Assembly (NCBI GenBank): GCA_000688615.1
Contig: JHVA01000001.1
Coordinates: forward strand, 4,633,001 to 4,697,000
DNA: 64,000 nucleotides
Source: Acidobacteriaceae bacterium KBS 146
GTDB taxonomy: Bacteria; Acidobacteriota; Terriglobia; Terriglobales; Acidobacteriaceae
Reading direction: 5' to 3'
Numbering within the stretch: the stretch's first letter is position 1; every line of letters begins with the position of its first letter. Under the pieces are notes generated by a model, which made no database searches, had not been told where the DNA came from, and saw only the letters and a program-made list of their open reading frames with translations. Of this stretch, positions 27,330 to 36,490 are shown piece by piece. The position numbers and the translations under genes were made by a program.

Positions 27330-30300
27330 TTACCAGTGGAACCGCAGAGCAAACTGCATCTGACGTGCCGTTGCTCCGGTGGCCAATGCCGAGATTCTTC
27401 CCGCAGCCGCAGAACCGATGCTGTTGTTGGGGAAGCCAAAGTTTGCAGTGTTGAACAGGTTGAAGAACTCGGCGCGGAACTGCATACCGAGTGCCTCGTG
27501 GATGTGGAAGTCCTTGTGCAGGCCGGCATCAATCGTCTGATAGCTTGGCCCGATGAGAATGTTGCGTCCGGTATTACCAAAGGTGTACTGTCGCTTCGGG
27601 TTTTCGAAGCAGCTTATGTCGTAGTACGCCGCCAGTGTTCTTTGACCGCCGGACTTATTCCCATTGCACAGTCGATCAGGCCGAAGGAGTGTGCCCGTGT
27701 TGAGTGAGGCGTTGGAAGACATAGAGACGGAGAACGGTGCACCACTCTGCAGTGTGACGATGCCAGTCAGGTCCCATCCCCCAATAAGACTGTCGACAAC
27801 CGCATTCACGCTTCCGCCATACTGCCGTCCGCGGCCGAACGGAAGCTGGTAGACAGGGCTGAAGGTAAACCGATGGCGATGGTCGAAGTCAGACAGGCCG
27901 TAGTCGGCGGCGAGGTTGCGTGGGTTCTGGATGTTGATGCGCGATTCGCTGGAAGATGAATTGCCGCCAGAGCCCTGATCGATGCTGCGGCTCCAGGTGT
28001 ACGCAGCGAGATACTGCAGGCCATGCGATGCGCGCTGCTCCGCAGAGAGTTGGAGGGCGTTGTAGCTGGAAACGCCCCGATTTTCCCAGGACTGAATGGT
28101 GGAGTAGGCGGGGTACGGCGAGTTCGCTTGCGGACTGCCGGCACCGGGAATTGGAACGTTCTCGTTGAGAGCTATGCCGAGGTGCGTCCCCTTCGATCCG
28201 ACGTACGAACCGCGTACAACAAGAGAGTTCGTAACCTGATGTTCGAGAGTGAGGTTCCACTGGTTAACGTAGGGAGTTGGGTTTTGCAGTGGAAAGTAGA
28301 CGACGACCGGCACGTTACTCGCTGAAGGCGACAGTGGGATGCCGGTGGATGTGCTGAGGCAGGTAACGGTCGATGAGCAGGTTGTGCTGAACGTCTGGGC
28401 GAACGGATAGTTCAGGAAGAGACGCGCCGAAGATCCGGTTCCCTGTTCATCGAAGAAGTAAGCTCCGAAGGCGCTGCGCACGACCGTTTTGTTGCCGAGT
28501 TTATAAGCCAGGCTCATCCTTGGCGTGAAGTTGAGCTTACGGGTCTCGATGATGGCACGACTGTATTTACCCTGATCGGCGACTACGACCTGACCTGTAC
28601 CACCAGCAGTCTGGGAGATCGTTCCTCCATCCGGCACGAAGTTCGACATGCGATTCTTACGGTCGATGGGCGAGGTGAACAGGTCGTAGCGGAGACCAAA
28701 CACCGCAGTGAGTCGCGGCGTGATGCGCCAAGTATCCTGCGCGTAGGTGCCGAAGTCGGTGTAGCTGACGTAGGGCATACCTTGAGGAAGGATGGACTTG
28801 GTTGAGCTGACTGGCAGGCCGAGCAGAAAGTCGGCAAATCCGGACCCGCCGGATGATGTGCCGTTGTTCGTATAGGTCCCGCTGAAGCTGAGAGCACCGG
28901 AAGGGGCGGAGAGTTGGTTGAAGCCGAAGTTGTTGTGCACACCGCTAAAACCGAAACGGATGGAATGGGAGCCGTAGTTGAGCATGGCACCATCGGAGAT
29001 CTGAATCGTGTTCTGAGGAACAATTTCAGGTTGAAAGCTCGCACTGTATCCGGTGAAACCGGAGATGGTCAGACTCGACATCCCGGAGCCATCCGTATTC
29101 GAAGCTGTATTGGCACCCTGAAGACCGAGTGCTTGTGCCGTATTGTATCCCTGGTCCAGTGGGTTTACCCGTAGATCGAACCGTGTATATCCCAAGGCCA
29201 GTTCGTTCACCAGCACTGAGGAAAACACATGTGTCTCCTGCAATGTCGCCTGCAGGCTTGGGGCGTGGTTGATGCGGTTCGCCCCGACTCCGGTACCGGA
29301 TGCAAAGGCCAGCGGATTGAAGACGCCGTTAATCTTCACCGGAGTGTTGGGAAAGGTCACGTCGGCGGTCCCGCTCGTAAACTGAGCAAACATGCTGTCC
29401 TTCGGCGAAATCACATAGTCAACACGGACGTCATATTGGTTCTGTTTATTGACCATCAGGTTATTGAAACGAAAGTTGTTCGCATTTCCCGGCAGATTTG
29501 GCAAAGGCAATATCTGCAGCAGGTTCACCGCAATCGGATCGAATCGCAATGGATTGATCTGGTTGTTCGCAAACTTTGTGCGAGTCTTGGTTGTCGCGTT
29601 ATACGTCGCTGGATCGTAGACCGTGGCAAAGCCCTGGAAGTTTCCGGCTCGCATTGCCGCGGTGGGCACACTGGCAATACCAGTGGGCGCGGTGTGTGTA
29701 ATTAACCCCTGATAGTCGACGAAGAAGAAGAGCTTGTCGCGCTTGATAGGACCGCCGAGCGACCCGCCGAATTGGTTTTGTTGGAAGATAGGCTTGGCTG
29801 CGTCAAAGTAGCCGCGTGCATCTAGCGCGGAGTTACGGAAGAACTCAAACGCGGAGCCGTGGAAACCATTGTCGCCAGAACGGGAGATGATATTGACAAC
29901 CGCGCCGCCGGCGGCGAACTGTGCGTCAGAGTTGCCGATCTGCACCTTGAACTCCTGGATGTCTTCGAGGTTGGGAAAGACCTTCGCGGTACCAACCGAC
30001 TGATCGACGTTCTGAATGCCATTGATCATGTAAAGATTGAAGCTGCCGCGCGCGCCATTAGCCGTAATGGAGGTGCCAGCACGCTGGGTTTCATTGCCGC
30101 CGCCAGTAGCGCGAACGCCGCCAACAGAACCAGAGTTGACGCCGGGAACCAAAAGAGCGAGCTGCGAGAAGTTGCGGCCATTCAGCGGTAGCTGCACGAC
30201 AGGCTCGTGCGAGATGACGTTACCTAGATCACCGGACTCTGTATTGAGTAGGGGAGCGCCAGTTGAGACGTTTACGGTTTCGCTCACCTGACCGACTTTA

Positions 30301-30689
30301 AGTGCGAAGTCCTGGCTAAGAACTTGCCCGACTTGCAAGGTGAGGCCACTCGTGAGCGCACTCTCAAACCCATTGGCGCTGATCTTGATGGAGTAGGTCC
30401 CCGGTTTAAGGAAGCCGGCGGTGTAGAAACCGGAACTGTTGGTCTTGAGCTTCGTTTCGCCATTCGTTTGCTGCTCCACGATGGACACGGTTGCGCCGCT
30501 GAGGAGGTCACCCTGTGAGTCGGTGACCCGGCCCGATATGGTTCCGGTGGAGTTGACCTGAGCCGATACAAGCACGGTACTGAAGATGAGCGTCAGCATG
30601 CAGATTGCGTTGCGGTAGCTTTTCCAGTTGTAAACAAATTGGCGGAAGAGGGGACCTAGCTTAGCTTGACCGAATCGTTGACTGTTCAT
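27330..30689 (-). CDS. Oar-like TonB-dependent outer-membrane receptor
   Basis: The protein has 1119 residues from ATG 30689, chosen because AAGGGA lies about 7 bases upstream; an in-frame reading back to 30758 is less likely. A signal peptide (hydrophobic residues about 30-43, cleavage near VSAQ) leads into a carboxypeptidase-regulatory-like domain (GTISGRVTDSQGDLLSGATVSI), a plug domain (LPLNGRNFSQLALLVPGV) and a large barrel ending in FALRFHW. It is the same receptor class as the one at 9.6 kb but belongs to a different locus. As first gene of the glycosidase-aldolase-dehydrogenase operon, divergent from the GntR regulator, it is the likely outer-membrane importer for that substrate. Confidence 0.9.
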   Translation of the reverse strand: MNSQRFGQAKLGPLFRQFVYNWKSYRNAICMLTLIFSTVLVSAQVNSTGTISGRVTDSQGDLLSGATVSIVEQQTNGETKLKTNSSGFYTAGFLKPGTYSIKISANGFESALTSGLTLQVGQVLSQDFALKVGQVSETVNVSTGAPLLNTESGDLGNVISHEPVVQLPLNGRNFSQLALLVPGVNSGSVGGVRATGGGNETQRAGTSITANGARGSFNLYMINGIQNVDQSVGTAKVFPNLEDIQEFKVQIGNSDAQFAAGGAVVNIISRSGDNGFHGSAFEFFRNSALDARGYFDAAKPIFQQNQFGGSLGGPIKRDKLFFFVDYQGLITHTAPTGIASVPTAAMRAGNFQGFATVYDPATYNATTKTRTKFANNQINPLRFDPIAVNLLQILPLPNLPGNANNFRFNNLMVNKQNQYDVRVDYVISPKDSMFAQFTSGTADVTFPNTPVKINGVFNPLAFASGTGVGANRINHAPSLQATLQETHVFSSVLVNELALGYTRFDLRVNPLDQGYNTAQALGLQGANTASNTDGSGMSSLTISGFTGYSASFQPEIVPQNTIQISDGAMLNYGSHSIRFGFSGVHNNFGFNQLSAPSGALSFSGTYTNNGTSSGGSGFADFLLGLPVSSTKSILPQGMPYVSYTDFGTYAQDTWRITPRLTAVFGLRYDLFTSPIDRKNRMSNFVPDGGTISQTAGGTGQVVVADQGKYSRAIIETRKLNFTPRMSLAYKLGNKTVVRSAFGAYFFDEQGTGSSARLFLNYPFAQTFSTTCSSTVTCLSTSTGIPLSPSASNVPVVVYFPLQNPTPYVNQWNLTLEHQVTNSLVVRGSYVGSKGTHLGIALNENVPIPGAGSPQANSPYPAYSTIQSWENRGVSSYNALQLSAEQRASHGLQYLAAYTWSRSIDQGSGGNSSSSESRINIQNPRNLAADYGLSDFDHRHRFTFSPVYQLPFGRGRQYGGSVNAVVDSLIGGWDLTGIVTLQSGAPFSVSMSSNASLNTGTLLRPDRLCNGNKSGGQRTLAAYYDISCFENPKRQYTFGNTGRNILIGPSYQTIDAGLHKDFHIHEALGMQFRAEFFNLFNTANFGFPNNSIGSAAAGRISALATGATARQMQFALRFHW

Positions 30690-30794
30690 CGACGTTCCCT
30701 TTTGCATCGCTAGAGCTGCTGTCAATTCTCTGAAACTATGCAGCCTGCGCGAACTCATATTTTTGTTTCGCCCGAAACTATACCCACCTGCATA

Positions 30795-30807
30795 CTTATT
30801 GTCTACA
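30795..30807 (+). promoter_or_regulatory. candidate GntR operator, site 1
   Basis: CTTATTGTCTACA lies in the divergent region between the TonB receptor and the GntR gene. It differs at one base from a motif in the MFS/DHDPS divergent region (33368-33380). The core TGTCTACA is nearly palindromic, as expected for FadR-type GntR dimers. Assignment to the adjacent regulator is inference. Confidence 0.4.
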
Positions 30808-30847
30808 TATTGAATACAAAAAATCTACGAGGAGATATTGCGGGCCA

Positions 30848-30959
30848 AACTAGGGTTTATAGGCTCCGCGCGAGAAATTGACCTACCCTCAAGATTTGTC
30901 AAAAATGTGATGGAAATAAGGAATTTTATTCAAGTTTCGAGCGTCACCAACTAGGGTTT
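30848..30959. repeat. pair of AACTAGGGTTT direct repeats upstream of the GntR gene
   Basis: The 11-base sequence AACTAGGGTTT occurs at 30848-30858 and again at 30949-30959, 101 bases apart, in the same orientation. With one extra base the first is AAACTAGGGTTT, whose ends are symmetric (AAAC/GTTT). The spacing of nearly ten helical turns would suit cooperative binding of a regulator, but the two copies could also be coincidence in an AT-rich stretch. Confidence 0.35.
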
Positions 30960-31076
30960 TGGATTTTGAGTAGATTGCGGACACGACGGCAACCATATGT
31001 GGTTCTTAGAGCGGGAAAGAAGTCCTGAGTTTGTGTGTGCTGTCCCATTTACAAATGTTCAGTATTCTGGAACTTC

Positions 31077-31835
31077 ATGAGAGCCAAGACGAAGGCAAAA
31101 TCCAGCAAGCCGAACTACACCATTCGCGAGAAGGCATATCAGTACATCCAGAGTCGTATCGCCTCAGGCGATCTTCCATCGGGTGGCGCTATCTCGGAGC
31201 TATTGCTCGCCAAAGAACTTGGAAGCAGCCGCACACCCGTACGAGAGGCGATCAGCCAACTCGTCTCCGAAGGGTTGTTAGAGCAAACGCCTAACCGTGG
31301 CACCGTGGTGGTGCAGCTGACGCGCGAGGACATTGTTGACTTATATGAGCTGCGCGAAGCGTTGGAGGTCTACGTGATTGCGAAGGTCACGCGCGAACAT
31401 CTTCCGGTAGAAGACATCAAACGTCTTGAACTGCTCTCGAACGGCATCCTGGCGCTTGTGAATGAACTTGACGCCACTGGAGAACCTTATCTCAACACGG
31501 AGCAGATGCAACGGTTCATCACAGCAGATCGAGGATTTCATACGCTGCTTATGGCGTTTTCTTTCAATCCACGCATCCGGAAGGTCGTGGATGAGACAAG
31601 ACTACTGATTCGCATCTTCGCCATGCGACGCCTCGGTTACGGTGCCGAGAAACTACGGAAAATTCACGGGCAACATGCGGCGATTATTGCAGCGATCGTG
31701 AGCGAGGATCCGGCTCTGGCGGTTCAACGTCTCGCGGAGCACATACAGATATCGCGGCAGGAGAGACTGGATGAGTTCGACCGCAATCGTCGCGCGAGCA
31801 CGATCGAGCGAAGCTATTCTGATCTAAACCTCTGA
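31077..31835 (+). CDS. GntR-family (FadR subfamily, FCD domain) transcriptional regulator
   Basis: The protein has 252 residues from ATG 31077; a start 14 codons earlier (31035) is open but lacks family sequence. Residues about 13-82 form the winged helix (SELLLAKELGSSRTPVREAI, LVSEGLLEQTPNRGTVVV). Residues about 85-235 are an FCD ligand-binding domain with the usual helical pattern and conserved His/Asp positions (RGFHTLL, HAAIIAAI, EHIQISR). FCD regulators typically bind sugar acids or dicarboxylates and repress catabolic genes. It is divergent from the TonB receptor operon and convergent with the MFS gene, overlapping its end by 12 bases. It probably controls both (inference). Confidence 0.87.
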   Translation: MRAKTKAKSSKPNYTIREKAYQYIQSRIASGDLPSGGAISELLLAKELGSSRTPVREAISQLVSEGLLEQTPNRGTVVVQLTREDIVDLYELREALEVYVIAKVTREHLPVEDIKRLELLSNGILALVNELDATGEPYLNTEQMQRFITADRGFHTLLMAFSFNPRIRKVVDETRLLIRIFAMRRLGYGAEKLRKIHGQHAAIIAAIVSEDPALAVQRLAEHIQISRQERLDEFDRNRRASTIERSYSDLNL

Positions 31836-33113
31836 TGTGTCGGCGGCAGCCCATAGAGGCTTCATAGTGCCGGCCTGGCGGGGTAGACTGCGTAGCCGGC
31901 GTGATGCAAAGAGCGTGAGCAGGCCGATGAGGAGGTAAATTACTGCGGTGGCGCTGATGCAGGCGCTCATACCAAATTTCTTCGACTCGACAGCGATGAT
32001 GACCGGGGCGAGTCCGCCGCCAAGCCATCCGAGCGAGTTGGCGATTCCTGCCGCGGTGCCGCGGTTCTGGATGGCAACGACGTCATAGAGGCCAGCGATG
32101 ATGTTGGCATCGTAGAGCCCTTTAAAGTAGCCGAAACCAATCATAGCGAGGACCAGGATGGGAATGGAAAGCGTCCACCCCGTGAGGAAGAGAAACGGAG
32201 CGCCGAGCAGAAGGCCAATGGCCTGTGCGAGTTGCCTTCCCCCGCCGCGCTGACGTGAAAAGCGGTCGGCGAGATAGCCGCCGCAGAGCACGCCGAGAAA
32301 CGATGCCGCTTGCAGGTAAAGGCTGGCGTTGAGACCTGCCATGGAAAGGCTCATGTGGAATTTCTGATAAAGGAAGGTAGGCAGCCAAGTCAGGAAGACG
32401 ACCGCCACAAAGTTCGCTCCCATAAAGATCGCGATGAGCAGCAAAACCATTCGATTGCCAAGAATCTCACGAAGGACTTGTATGGTGGATGTCTTGATCG
32501 GCCCATGATCGGCGGAGATCTCGGACTGCCCGCGATGAGGTTCGCGCAGCAGAAAGATGAGGACTAAGCCCAGTGCGATGCCACAGCCGCCGAAGAAGAC
32601 AAAGCTTGAGCGCCAGCCGCTGTGCTGACCGACGAGTGCGGAGATGGAACCTCCGGCAATACTGCCGGCATAAACGGCAGTTTGGTGCAGCGACATGGCC
32701 CGCGACCGTGTAGACGGGCCGTGATAGTCACTGATCATGGACATTGCAGCCGGAAAGTAGAACGCCTCGCCAAGGCCTCCCAAGGCACGACACCAAACCA
32801 TGCTTTGATAGGTATGCGCGATTGCGGTGGCTGCCGTCACGACTGACCAAAAGATAAGGCTCCCAAGGATCAGCCATTTGCGCGGGAACCGATCCGTGAT
32901 CCATCCGGTAAAGGGGCCGCACAGCGCGTACACCCACATGAAGCAGGAGCCCAGGATTCCGAGCTGCACATCGGTAATGTGCATCTCTGCCTTGATTAGA
33001 GGGAAGAGCGAGAAGATGGCCTGGCGATCCGCGTAATTGAAAAGGAAGACAAACCACAAAAGTCCGATGGTGATCCACTTGGTGTTCGTGTTAGCCAATG
33101 CGGGTTTTGGCAC
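31824..33113 (-). CDS. MFS transporter, anion:cation symporter (hexuronate/glucarate-like) type
   Basis: The protein has 429 residues if translation starts at GTG 33113, which has AGGAG 6 bases upstream; an in-frame extension to 33242 lacks family character. Twelve hydrophobic segments are visible, with the MFS loop motif between helices 2 and 3 (GWITDRFPRKW) and the ACS-family early sequence FLFNYADRQAIFSLFPLI. ACS members such as ExuT, GudP and DgoT import hexuronates, aldarates or aldonates with protons across the inner membrane. The adjacent GntR regulator, DHDPS-family enzyme and HpaI aldolase fit sugar-acid import. The exact substrate cannot be read by eye. Confidence 0.84.
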   Translation of the reverse strand: MPKPALANTNTKWITIGLLWFVFLFNYADRQAIFSLFPLIKAEMHITDVQLGILGSCFMWVYALCGPFTGWITDRFPRKWLILGSLIFWSVVTAATAIAHTYQSMVWCRALGGLGEAFYFPAAMSMISDYHGPSTRSRAMSLHQTAVYAGSIAGGSISALVGQHSGWRSSFVFFGGCGIALGLVLIFLLREPHRGQSEISADHGPIKTSTIQVLREILGNRMVLLLIAIFMGANFVAVVFLTWLPTFLYQKFHMSLSMAGLNASLYLQAASFLGVLCGGYLADRFSRQRGGGRQLAQAIGLLLGAPFLFLTGWTLSIPILVLAMIGFGYFKGLYDANIIAGLYDVVAIQNRGTAAGIANSLGWLGGGLAPVIIAVESKKFGMSACISATAVIYLLIGLLTLFASRRLRSLPRQAGTMKPLWAAADTSEV

Positions 33114-33507
33114 GTCTTCTCCTAACGGATTGCAGACCGGGCGCCACGCCGTTCTTGGTGGCCTACGGCGATCACAATCGTTATAGAAGATCGGAGAGTT
33201 GTCTGTCGACAGTACATCTCTTGGTCCTAATCGATTGACCAATGGGATATTTCATCGCAACCCGGTTGCGAACGGGTATAGGCGCTTTCAAGTGTCCATA
33301 AATGATGCACGTGGGCCTTAGCAATTGACCAAGAAAACATTGAAGTCTAGGTAAAATATTATGTATTCTTATTGTCGACACTATACTGATTATGTGTATA
33401 GTTGCATTCATTGCCTAGGGTAAGGTGCTCATGTTTTAGGGATGACCTTACCGCTAATGGAATTTTCAACTGTGACGGTGCTCAGGTTTGGTCGTCCCGA
33501 TGTTTGT
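33114..33507. other. divergent intergenic region between MFS transporter and DHDPS-family gene
   Basis: About 390 bases, AT-rich around 33340-33410, hold the second candidate operator. The stretch includes possible upstream in-frame extensions of both flanking genes, which I consider non-coding because they lack family sequence. No RNA gene is seen. Confidence 0.4.
33368..33380 (+). promoter_or_regulatory. candidate GntR operator, site 2
   Basis: CTTATTGTCGACA lies between the MFS gene and the DHDPS-family gene. It matches the site at 30795-30807 in 12 of 13 positions and contains the perfect palindrome TGTCGACA. Its placement in the second divergent region of the same functional block supports a shared regulator. 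Confidence 0.42.
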
Positions 33508-34401
33508 ATGGTGAATCCTTTGAGTTCTTTTCGTGGTGTGTATGCTGCGTTACTCTCCCCTCGGTCCAGCGATGGCGAGTTGGAGGTAGAGTCGTTTCGC
33601 CAGCAGGTCATAGAACTAAACAAGTTTGGTCATCGGGGCTATGCCATCAACGGAGCAACGGGGGAGTTCACGATCGCCTCGGATGCGGATGTCGATAGTT
33701 TAGTGAGAGTAGCTCGAGACCAGGCTCCGGAGGCGGAGATATTATGCGGGATTGGTGCAGGCGATCTGCGTCTTACGGTAAGACGTGCGCGCGCTGCAGA
33801 ACTTGCAGGTGCTCATGCCGCGCTGCTTCCCATGCCAAGTTTTTTCCCTTATCGAGCTGATGATCTGGTCGCATATACTTCCGCAGTAGCCTCATCGATT
33901 GAGCTACCGATTCTGCTCTATAACTTGCCGCAGTTTACTTCGGGTCTGCATGTGGATACAGTTCTCTCCCTCTTCGAGAAGTACACCAATATTGTAGGCA
34001 TTAAGGACTCTTCAGGCTCACTGGATATCGTGCGCTCTATGACAAAGGCCGGCTTGAATCGTGCGCGTCTGATCGGCAATGATTCAGCATTGTCGGCTGC
34101 ACTGACGGAGGGAGTTTGCGATGGAGTTGTTTCGGGAGTGGCCTGCGCGTTGCCGGAGCTAATGACTTCACTGTTTGCGACAGGCGGACGTGGCGACAGA
34201 TTTGAGAGAAAGAGCCGGCTTCTGAGAGAGTTCATCGAGCACCTGGGGCCACTGCCAACACCGTGGGGACTTAAGGTGGCTTCGGCGGTGCGTAATTTTA
34301 CGCACGGGAGCTATCCGTTTCCGCTAAGCAAGCAGCGTGAGATTGAAGTTGCTGAGCTTCGTGAGTGGTTCGGTGGTTGGTACGAAAAAACTCTGTCATA
34401 G
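33508..34401 (+). CDS. dihydrodipicolinate synthase-family aldolase/lyase
   Basis: The protein has 297 residues from ATG 33508, where family similarity begins (FRGVYAALLSP); an earlier ATG at 33442 would add 22 residues and cannot be excluded, as neither start has a strong ribosome-binding site. The barrel has the pyruvate-binding motif NGATGEF (48-54, the family's GTTGE), Tyr138 in LLYNLP and the Schiff-base Lys166 in VGIKDSSG. Members include DapA, N-acetylneuraminate lyase, 2-keto-3-deoxygluconate aldolase and 5-dehydro-4-deoxyglucarate dehydratase. The context of an ACS transporter and GntR regulator argues for a sugar-acid enzyme rather than lysine synthesis (inference). Confidence 0.82.
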   Translation: MVNPLSSFRGVYAALLSPRSSDGELEVESFRQQVIELNKFGHRGYAINGATGEFTIASDADVDSLVRVARDQAPEAEILCGIGAGDLRLTVRRARAAELAGAHAALLPMPSFFPYRADDLVAYTSAVASSIELPILLYNLPQFTSGLHVDTVLSLFEKYTNIVGIKDSSGSLDIVRSMTKAGLNRARLIGNDSALSAALTEGVCDGVVSGVACALPELMTSLFATGGRGDRFERKSRLLREFIEHLGPLPTPWGLKVASAVRNFTHGSYPFPLSKQREIEVAELREWFGGWYEKTLS

Positions 34402-34561
34402 ACGAATGGCCAGGTAGCGTTGAGAACGTGATCTACTCACGACAAAAATGGATTGCACAGTTAAGAAGCGGGTCTCTTCTGATGTAGGGAATTGGCCTAT
34501 TGTGTTTTCTAGACTCTGAGAACAGCTAAGGGCAGAAGAGTAGGTGTCTTCGATCTAGCGT

Positions 34562-36142
34562 TTAACTCTTCGGAGCTTCTTCATCGCGCCCTGAGTGGAG
34601 CCAGACTTTTTGAAATATGATCGCCTGGTATGGTTTGCCGGGCAATTTGATGCGGCTCTTCCCACTAAATAGACCTTCAAGCGGTTTAGTTGTCATGCCC
34701 CATGGGTCTACACACTCGGCTTTGAAGTTCACACTTTCGGGAAGAGGGAAGTCGTAATAGCTGGGCTGATGAAAATCGAAGTACCACAACAAAGCCTGGT
34801 TGGAGTTTCGCTTTGCTCCGAGGTAGTATTCGGGTTCGACGGCCTCCAATCCAATTCGGTCGCCCCCCTCTGCTCCGATTTCATCGAGCAGCTTGCGAAG
34901 AAATGCGATCCGTTGGGGACTTGTCCCCTTCAGCACCCCGCCGTGCGACCACCAGAGGATTGCCTTATCGTTTTCTATCTCGTCTCCTCTGACATAGGTT
35001 TCACCGTGGCCGCCGTATGCGCCTGCTACAGTGCAGAGCCAGAACCGACGTGTCATCTCTTCGCCCGATATGTTTCCCCAGCGGGAGTTGATGTTGCCTT
35101 CATACATGCACTCGTCGAAGATGACGGGCTTGCGCCAATCTTTCTTCCACTGCGGAGCTTTTTCGAACGCATAGTCCTGGACGCCAGCGTGCGTGCACCA
35201 ACTACGCGAATAATCATAAGGGGCATGACTATAGTGGATGGATCGGAGATGAGAGTAGGGATCTGTCTCCGTGACGATGCGAGCGTATCTGTCCCAATCT
35301 TCATTGGTCTTTTTCCGCATTAGATCGTACTCGTTCGCAAGCGACCACCAAACATTTCGGTAGGCCGCGAACCTCGCGATCACATATTTCAGATATCGGT
35401 CATCCACCTCCGCCGGCATCTCCTGGAACCCCCAATTGTCATAAGGGTGAAACAAAATCAGGTCGGCTTCTATATTCATTGCGCGAAGCTCAGCGAGGCG
35501 GGTCTCTATATGATAGAAGAACTCTGGATTGAAGTGATTGTAGTCATTCGTTTCGTTCACTCGCGGAAACGGAAAACGGGGTGGGATACCGTGGTTATAT
35601 TGATACCACTTGGGAAAGATGCACATGCGGATCTTGTTGAAGGGCCCGCTCCGCAATGATTCCAGCGTCTGCTTTTGTAGCTCGTCGGTCTGATGGATCC
35701 AGGCGTAGCAGGTTGTGCCGAATGGAAAATACGGAGTGCCATCCGCGTATCCGAAATGGTAGGAATCGCGTACGCCGACAGGGCCATGATTGCCAGACTT
35801 GGGCGGTGTACATTGCAGGAGGCCTTTTTTACCTTTCATCTCTGGGGCATTGCTGTCTGTTTCAAATTTCCACCCGCCCAGTTCATCCGGCATAAAGCGG
35901 ATTTTATAAACGCCGTTTCCGTCATAGAAACCATCCACCCAGACTTCACGATTACCCTTGCGAAACACCGCGCGAATCCATATGTCGAGAAACGGATTCC
36001 CTCCGCCTGGTCCGGGGAAGTTCTCTTCGAAGATGTCCCATCGCTCAACGTTTGCGGATTTAGACTCTGCTGCCTGTATACCGCTTGCTGCCGAGCTTAA
36101 TAGTGCGGCACTTCCGATCTTGAGCGCCTCCCTCCGGTTCAT
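34562..36142 (-). CDS. exported DUF5060 / apiosidase-like glycoside hydrolase
   Basis: The 526-residue protein has a Tat-like signal (NRREALKIGSAALLSSAAS). Residues about 32-110 form the DUF5060 Ig-like domain (ERWDIFEENFPGP, YDGNGVYKIRFMP). A TIM-barrel of the DUF4038/apiosidase-like type follows (about 130-420: YFPFGTTCYAW, FNKIRMCIFPKW), with likely catalytic glutamates in WWSLANEYD and IFDECMYEG. A C-terminal beta domain (DUF5605-like) ends the protein. Relatives act on plant cell-wall side chains. AAGGAG precedes ATG 36142 by 6 bases. It is convergent with the DHDPS-family gene and may belong to the same plant-polysaccharide regulon, though no shared promoter element was found. Confidence 0.78.
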   Translation of the reverse strand: MNRREALKIGSAALLSSAASGIQAAESKSANVERWDIFEENFPGPGGGNPFLDIWIRAVFRKGNREVWVDGFYDGNGVYKIRFMPDELGGWKFETDSNAPEMKGKKGLLQCTPPKSGNHGPVGVRDSYHFGYADGTPYFPFGTTCYAWIHQTDELQKQTLESLRSGPFNKIRMCIFPKWYQYNHGIPPRFPFPRVNETNDYNHFNPEFFYHIETRLAELRAMNIEADLILFHPYDNWGFQEMPAEVDDRYLKYVIARFAAYRNVWWSLANEYDLMRKKTNEDWDRYARIVTETDPYSHLRSIHYSHAPYDYSRSWCTHAGVQDYAFEKAPQWKKDWRKPVIFDECMYEGNINSRWGNISGEEMTRRFWLCTVAGAYGGHGETYVRGDEIENDKAILWWSHGGVLKGTSPQRIAFLRKLLDEIGAEGGDRIGLEAVEPEYYLGAKRNSNQALLWYFDFHQPSYYDFPLPESVNFKAECVDPWGMTTKPLEGLFSGKSRIKLPGKPYQAIIFQKVWLHSGRDEEAPKS

Positions 36143-36490
36143 CGTCTCTCCTTAGTTCAAAAAGTAGTTGTTGTCTGCGGCGGCTCATCGGGAACGCTTA
36201 CGCGATAATGTGCTTGTTCGATCCCTTCGCCGCGAAGGCCTTAAGGTTATAGTCCGACAATCGCAGCGTCGAGCACTATGTTTTTATTTCACGTACCGCT
36301 TTTTGGTGTTGCGATGGACGAAATCACACGAACTTTATGACGCCGACAAATACGCAAAGCAGCTCTCTGACGTTTGAAGGGATAACGATCGGAGAGCTGC
36401 ACCGCTGTCATTGAACCTTGCTTTCTAAAGAACAGATGCATGAGAAGATGTCGATTAAATCGAGATCTTCTCATGCATTTTATGCGAGGG
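36143..36490. other. intergenic region with strong hairpin
   Basis: These 348 bases lie between the start of the apiosidase-like gene and the end of the FN3 repeat gene. The first half should hold the promoter of the hydrolase gene. The second half contains the long hairpin listed separately. No gene is seen. Confidence 0.4.
36436..36478 (-). terminator. long perfect hairpin, likely terminator of the FN3 repeat gene
   Basis: Two 14-base arms (ATGCATGAGAAGAT and its complement) pair perfectly. A single G/G mismatch, five more pairs and a TAA loop complete a 43-base hairpin. It starts 12 bases after the stop of the minus-strand FN3 repeat gene, so it is placed as its terminator or 3' stabiliser. 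The T-run (TTTT) is on the plus-strand side only, so factor-independent termination on the minus strand is not certain. Confidence 0.6.

Larger units (their letters stand above)
30690..31076. other. divergent intergenic region between TonB receptor and GntR gene
   Basis: This AT-rich region of 387 bases separates divergent genes and holds the candidate operator and the AACTAGGGTTT pair listed separately. I see no gene and no clear sigma-70 pair that I would place with confidence. Confidence 0.4.

Noticed and set aside
33114..33242. N-terminal extension of the MFS transporter to 33242
   Set aside because: The extra 43 residues are polar and unlike the family, while GTG 33113 has an AGGAG site at ideal distance.
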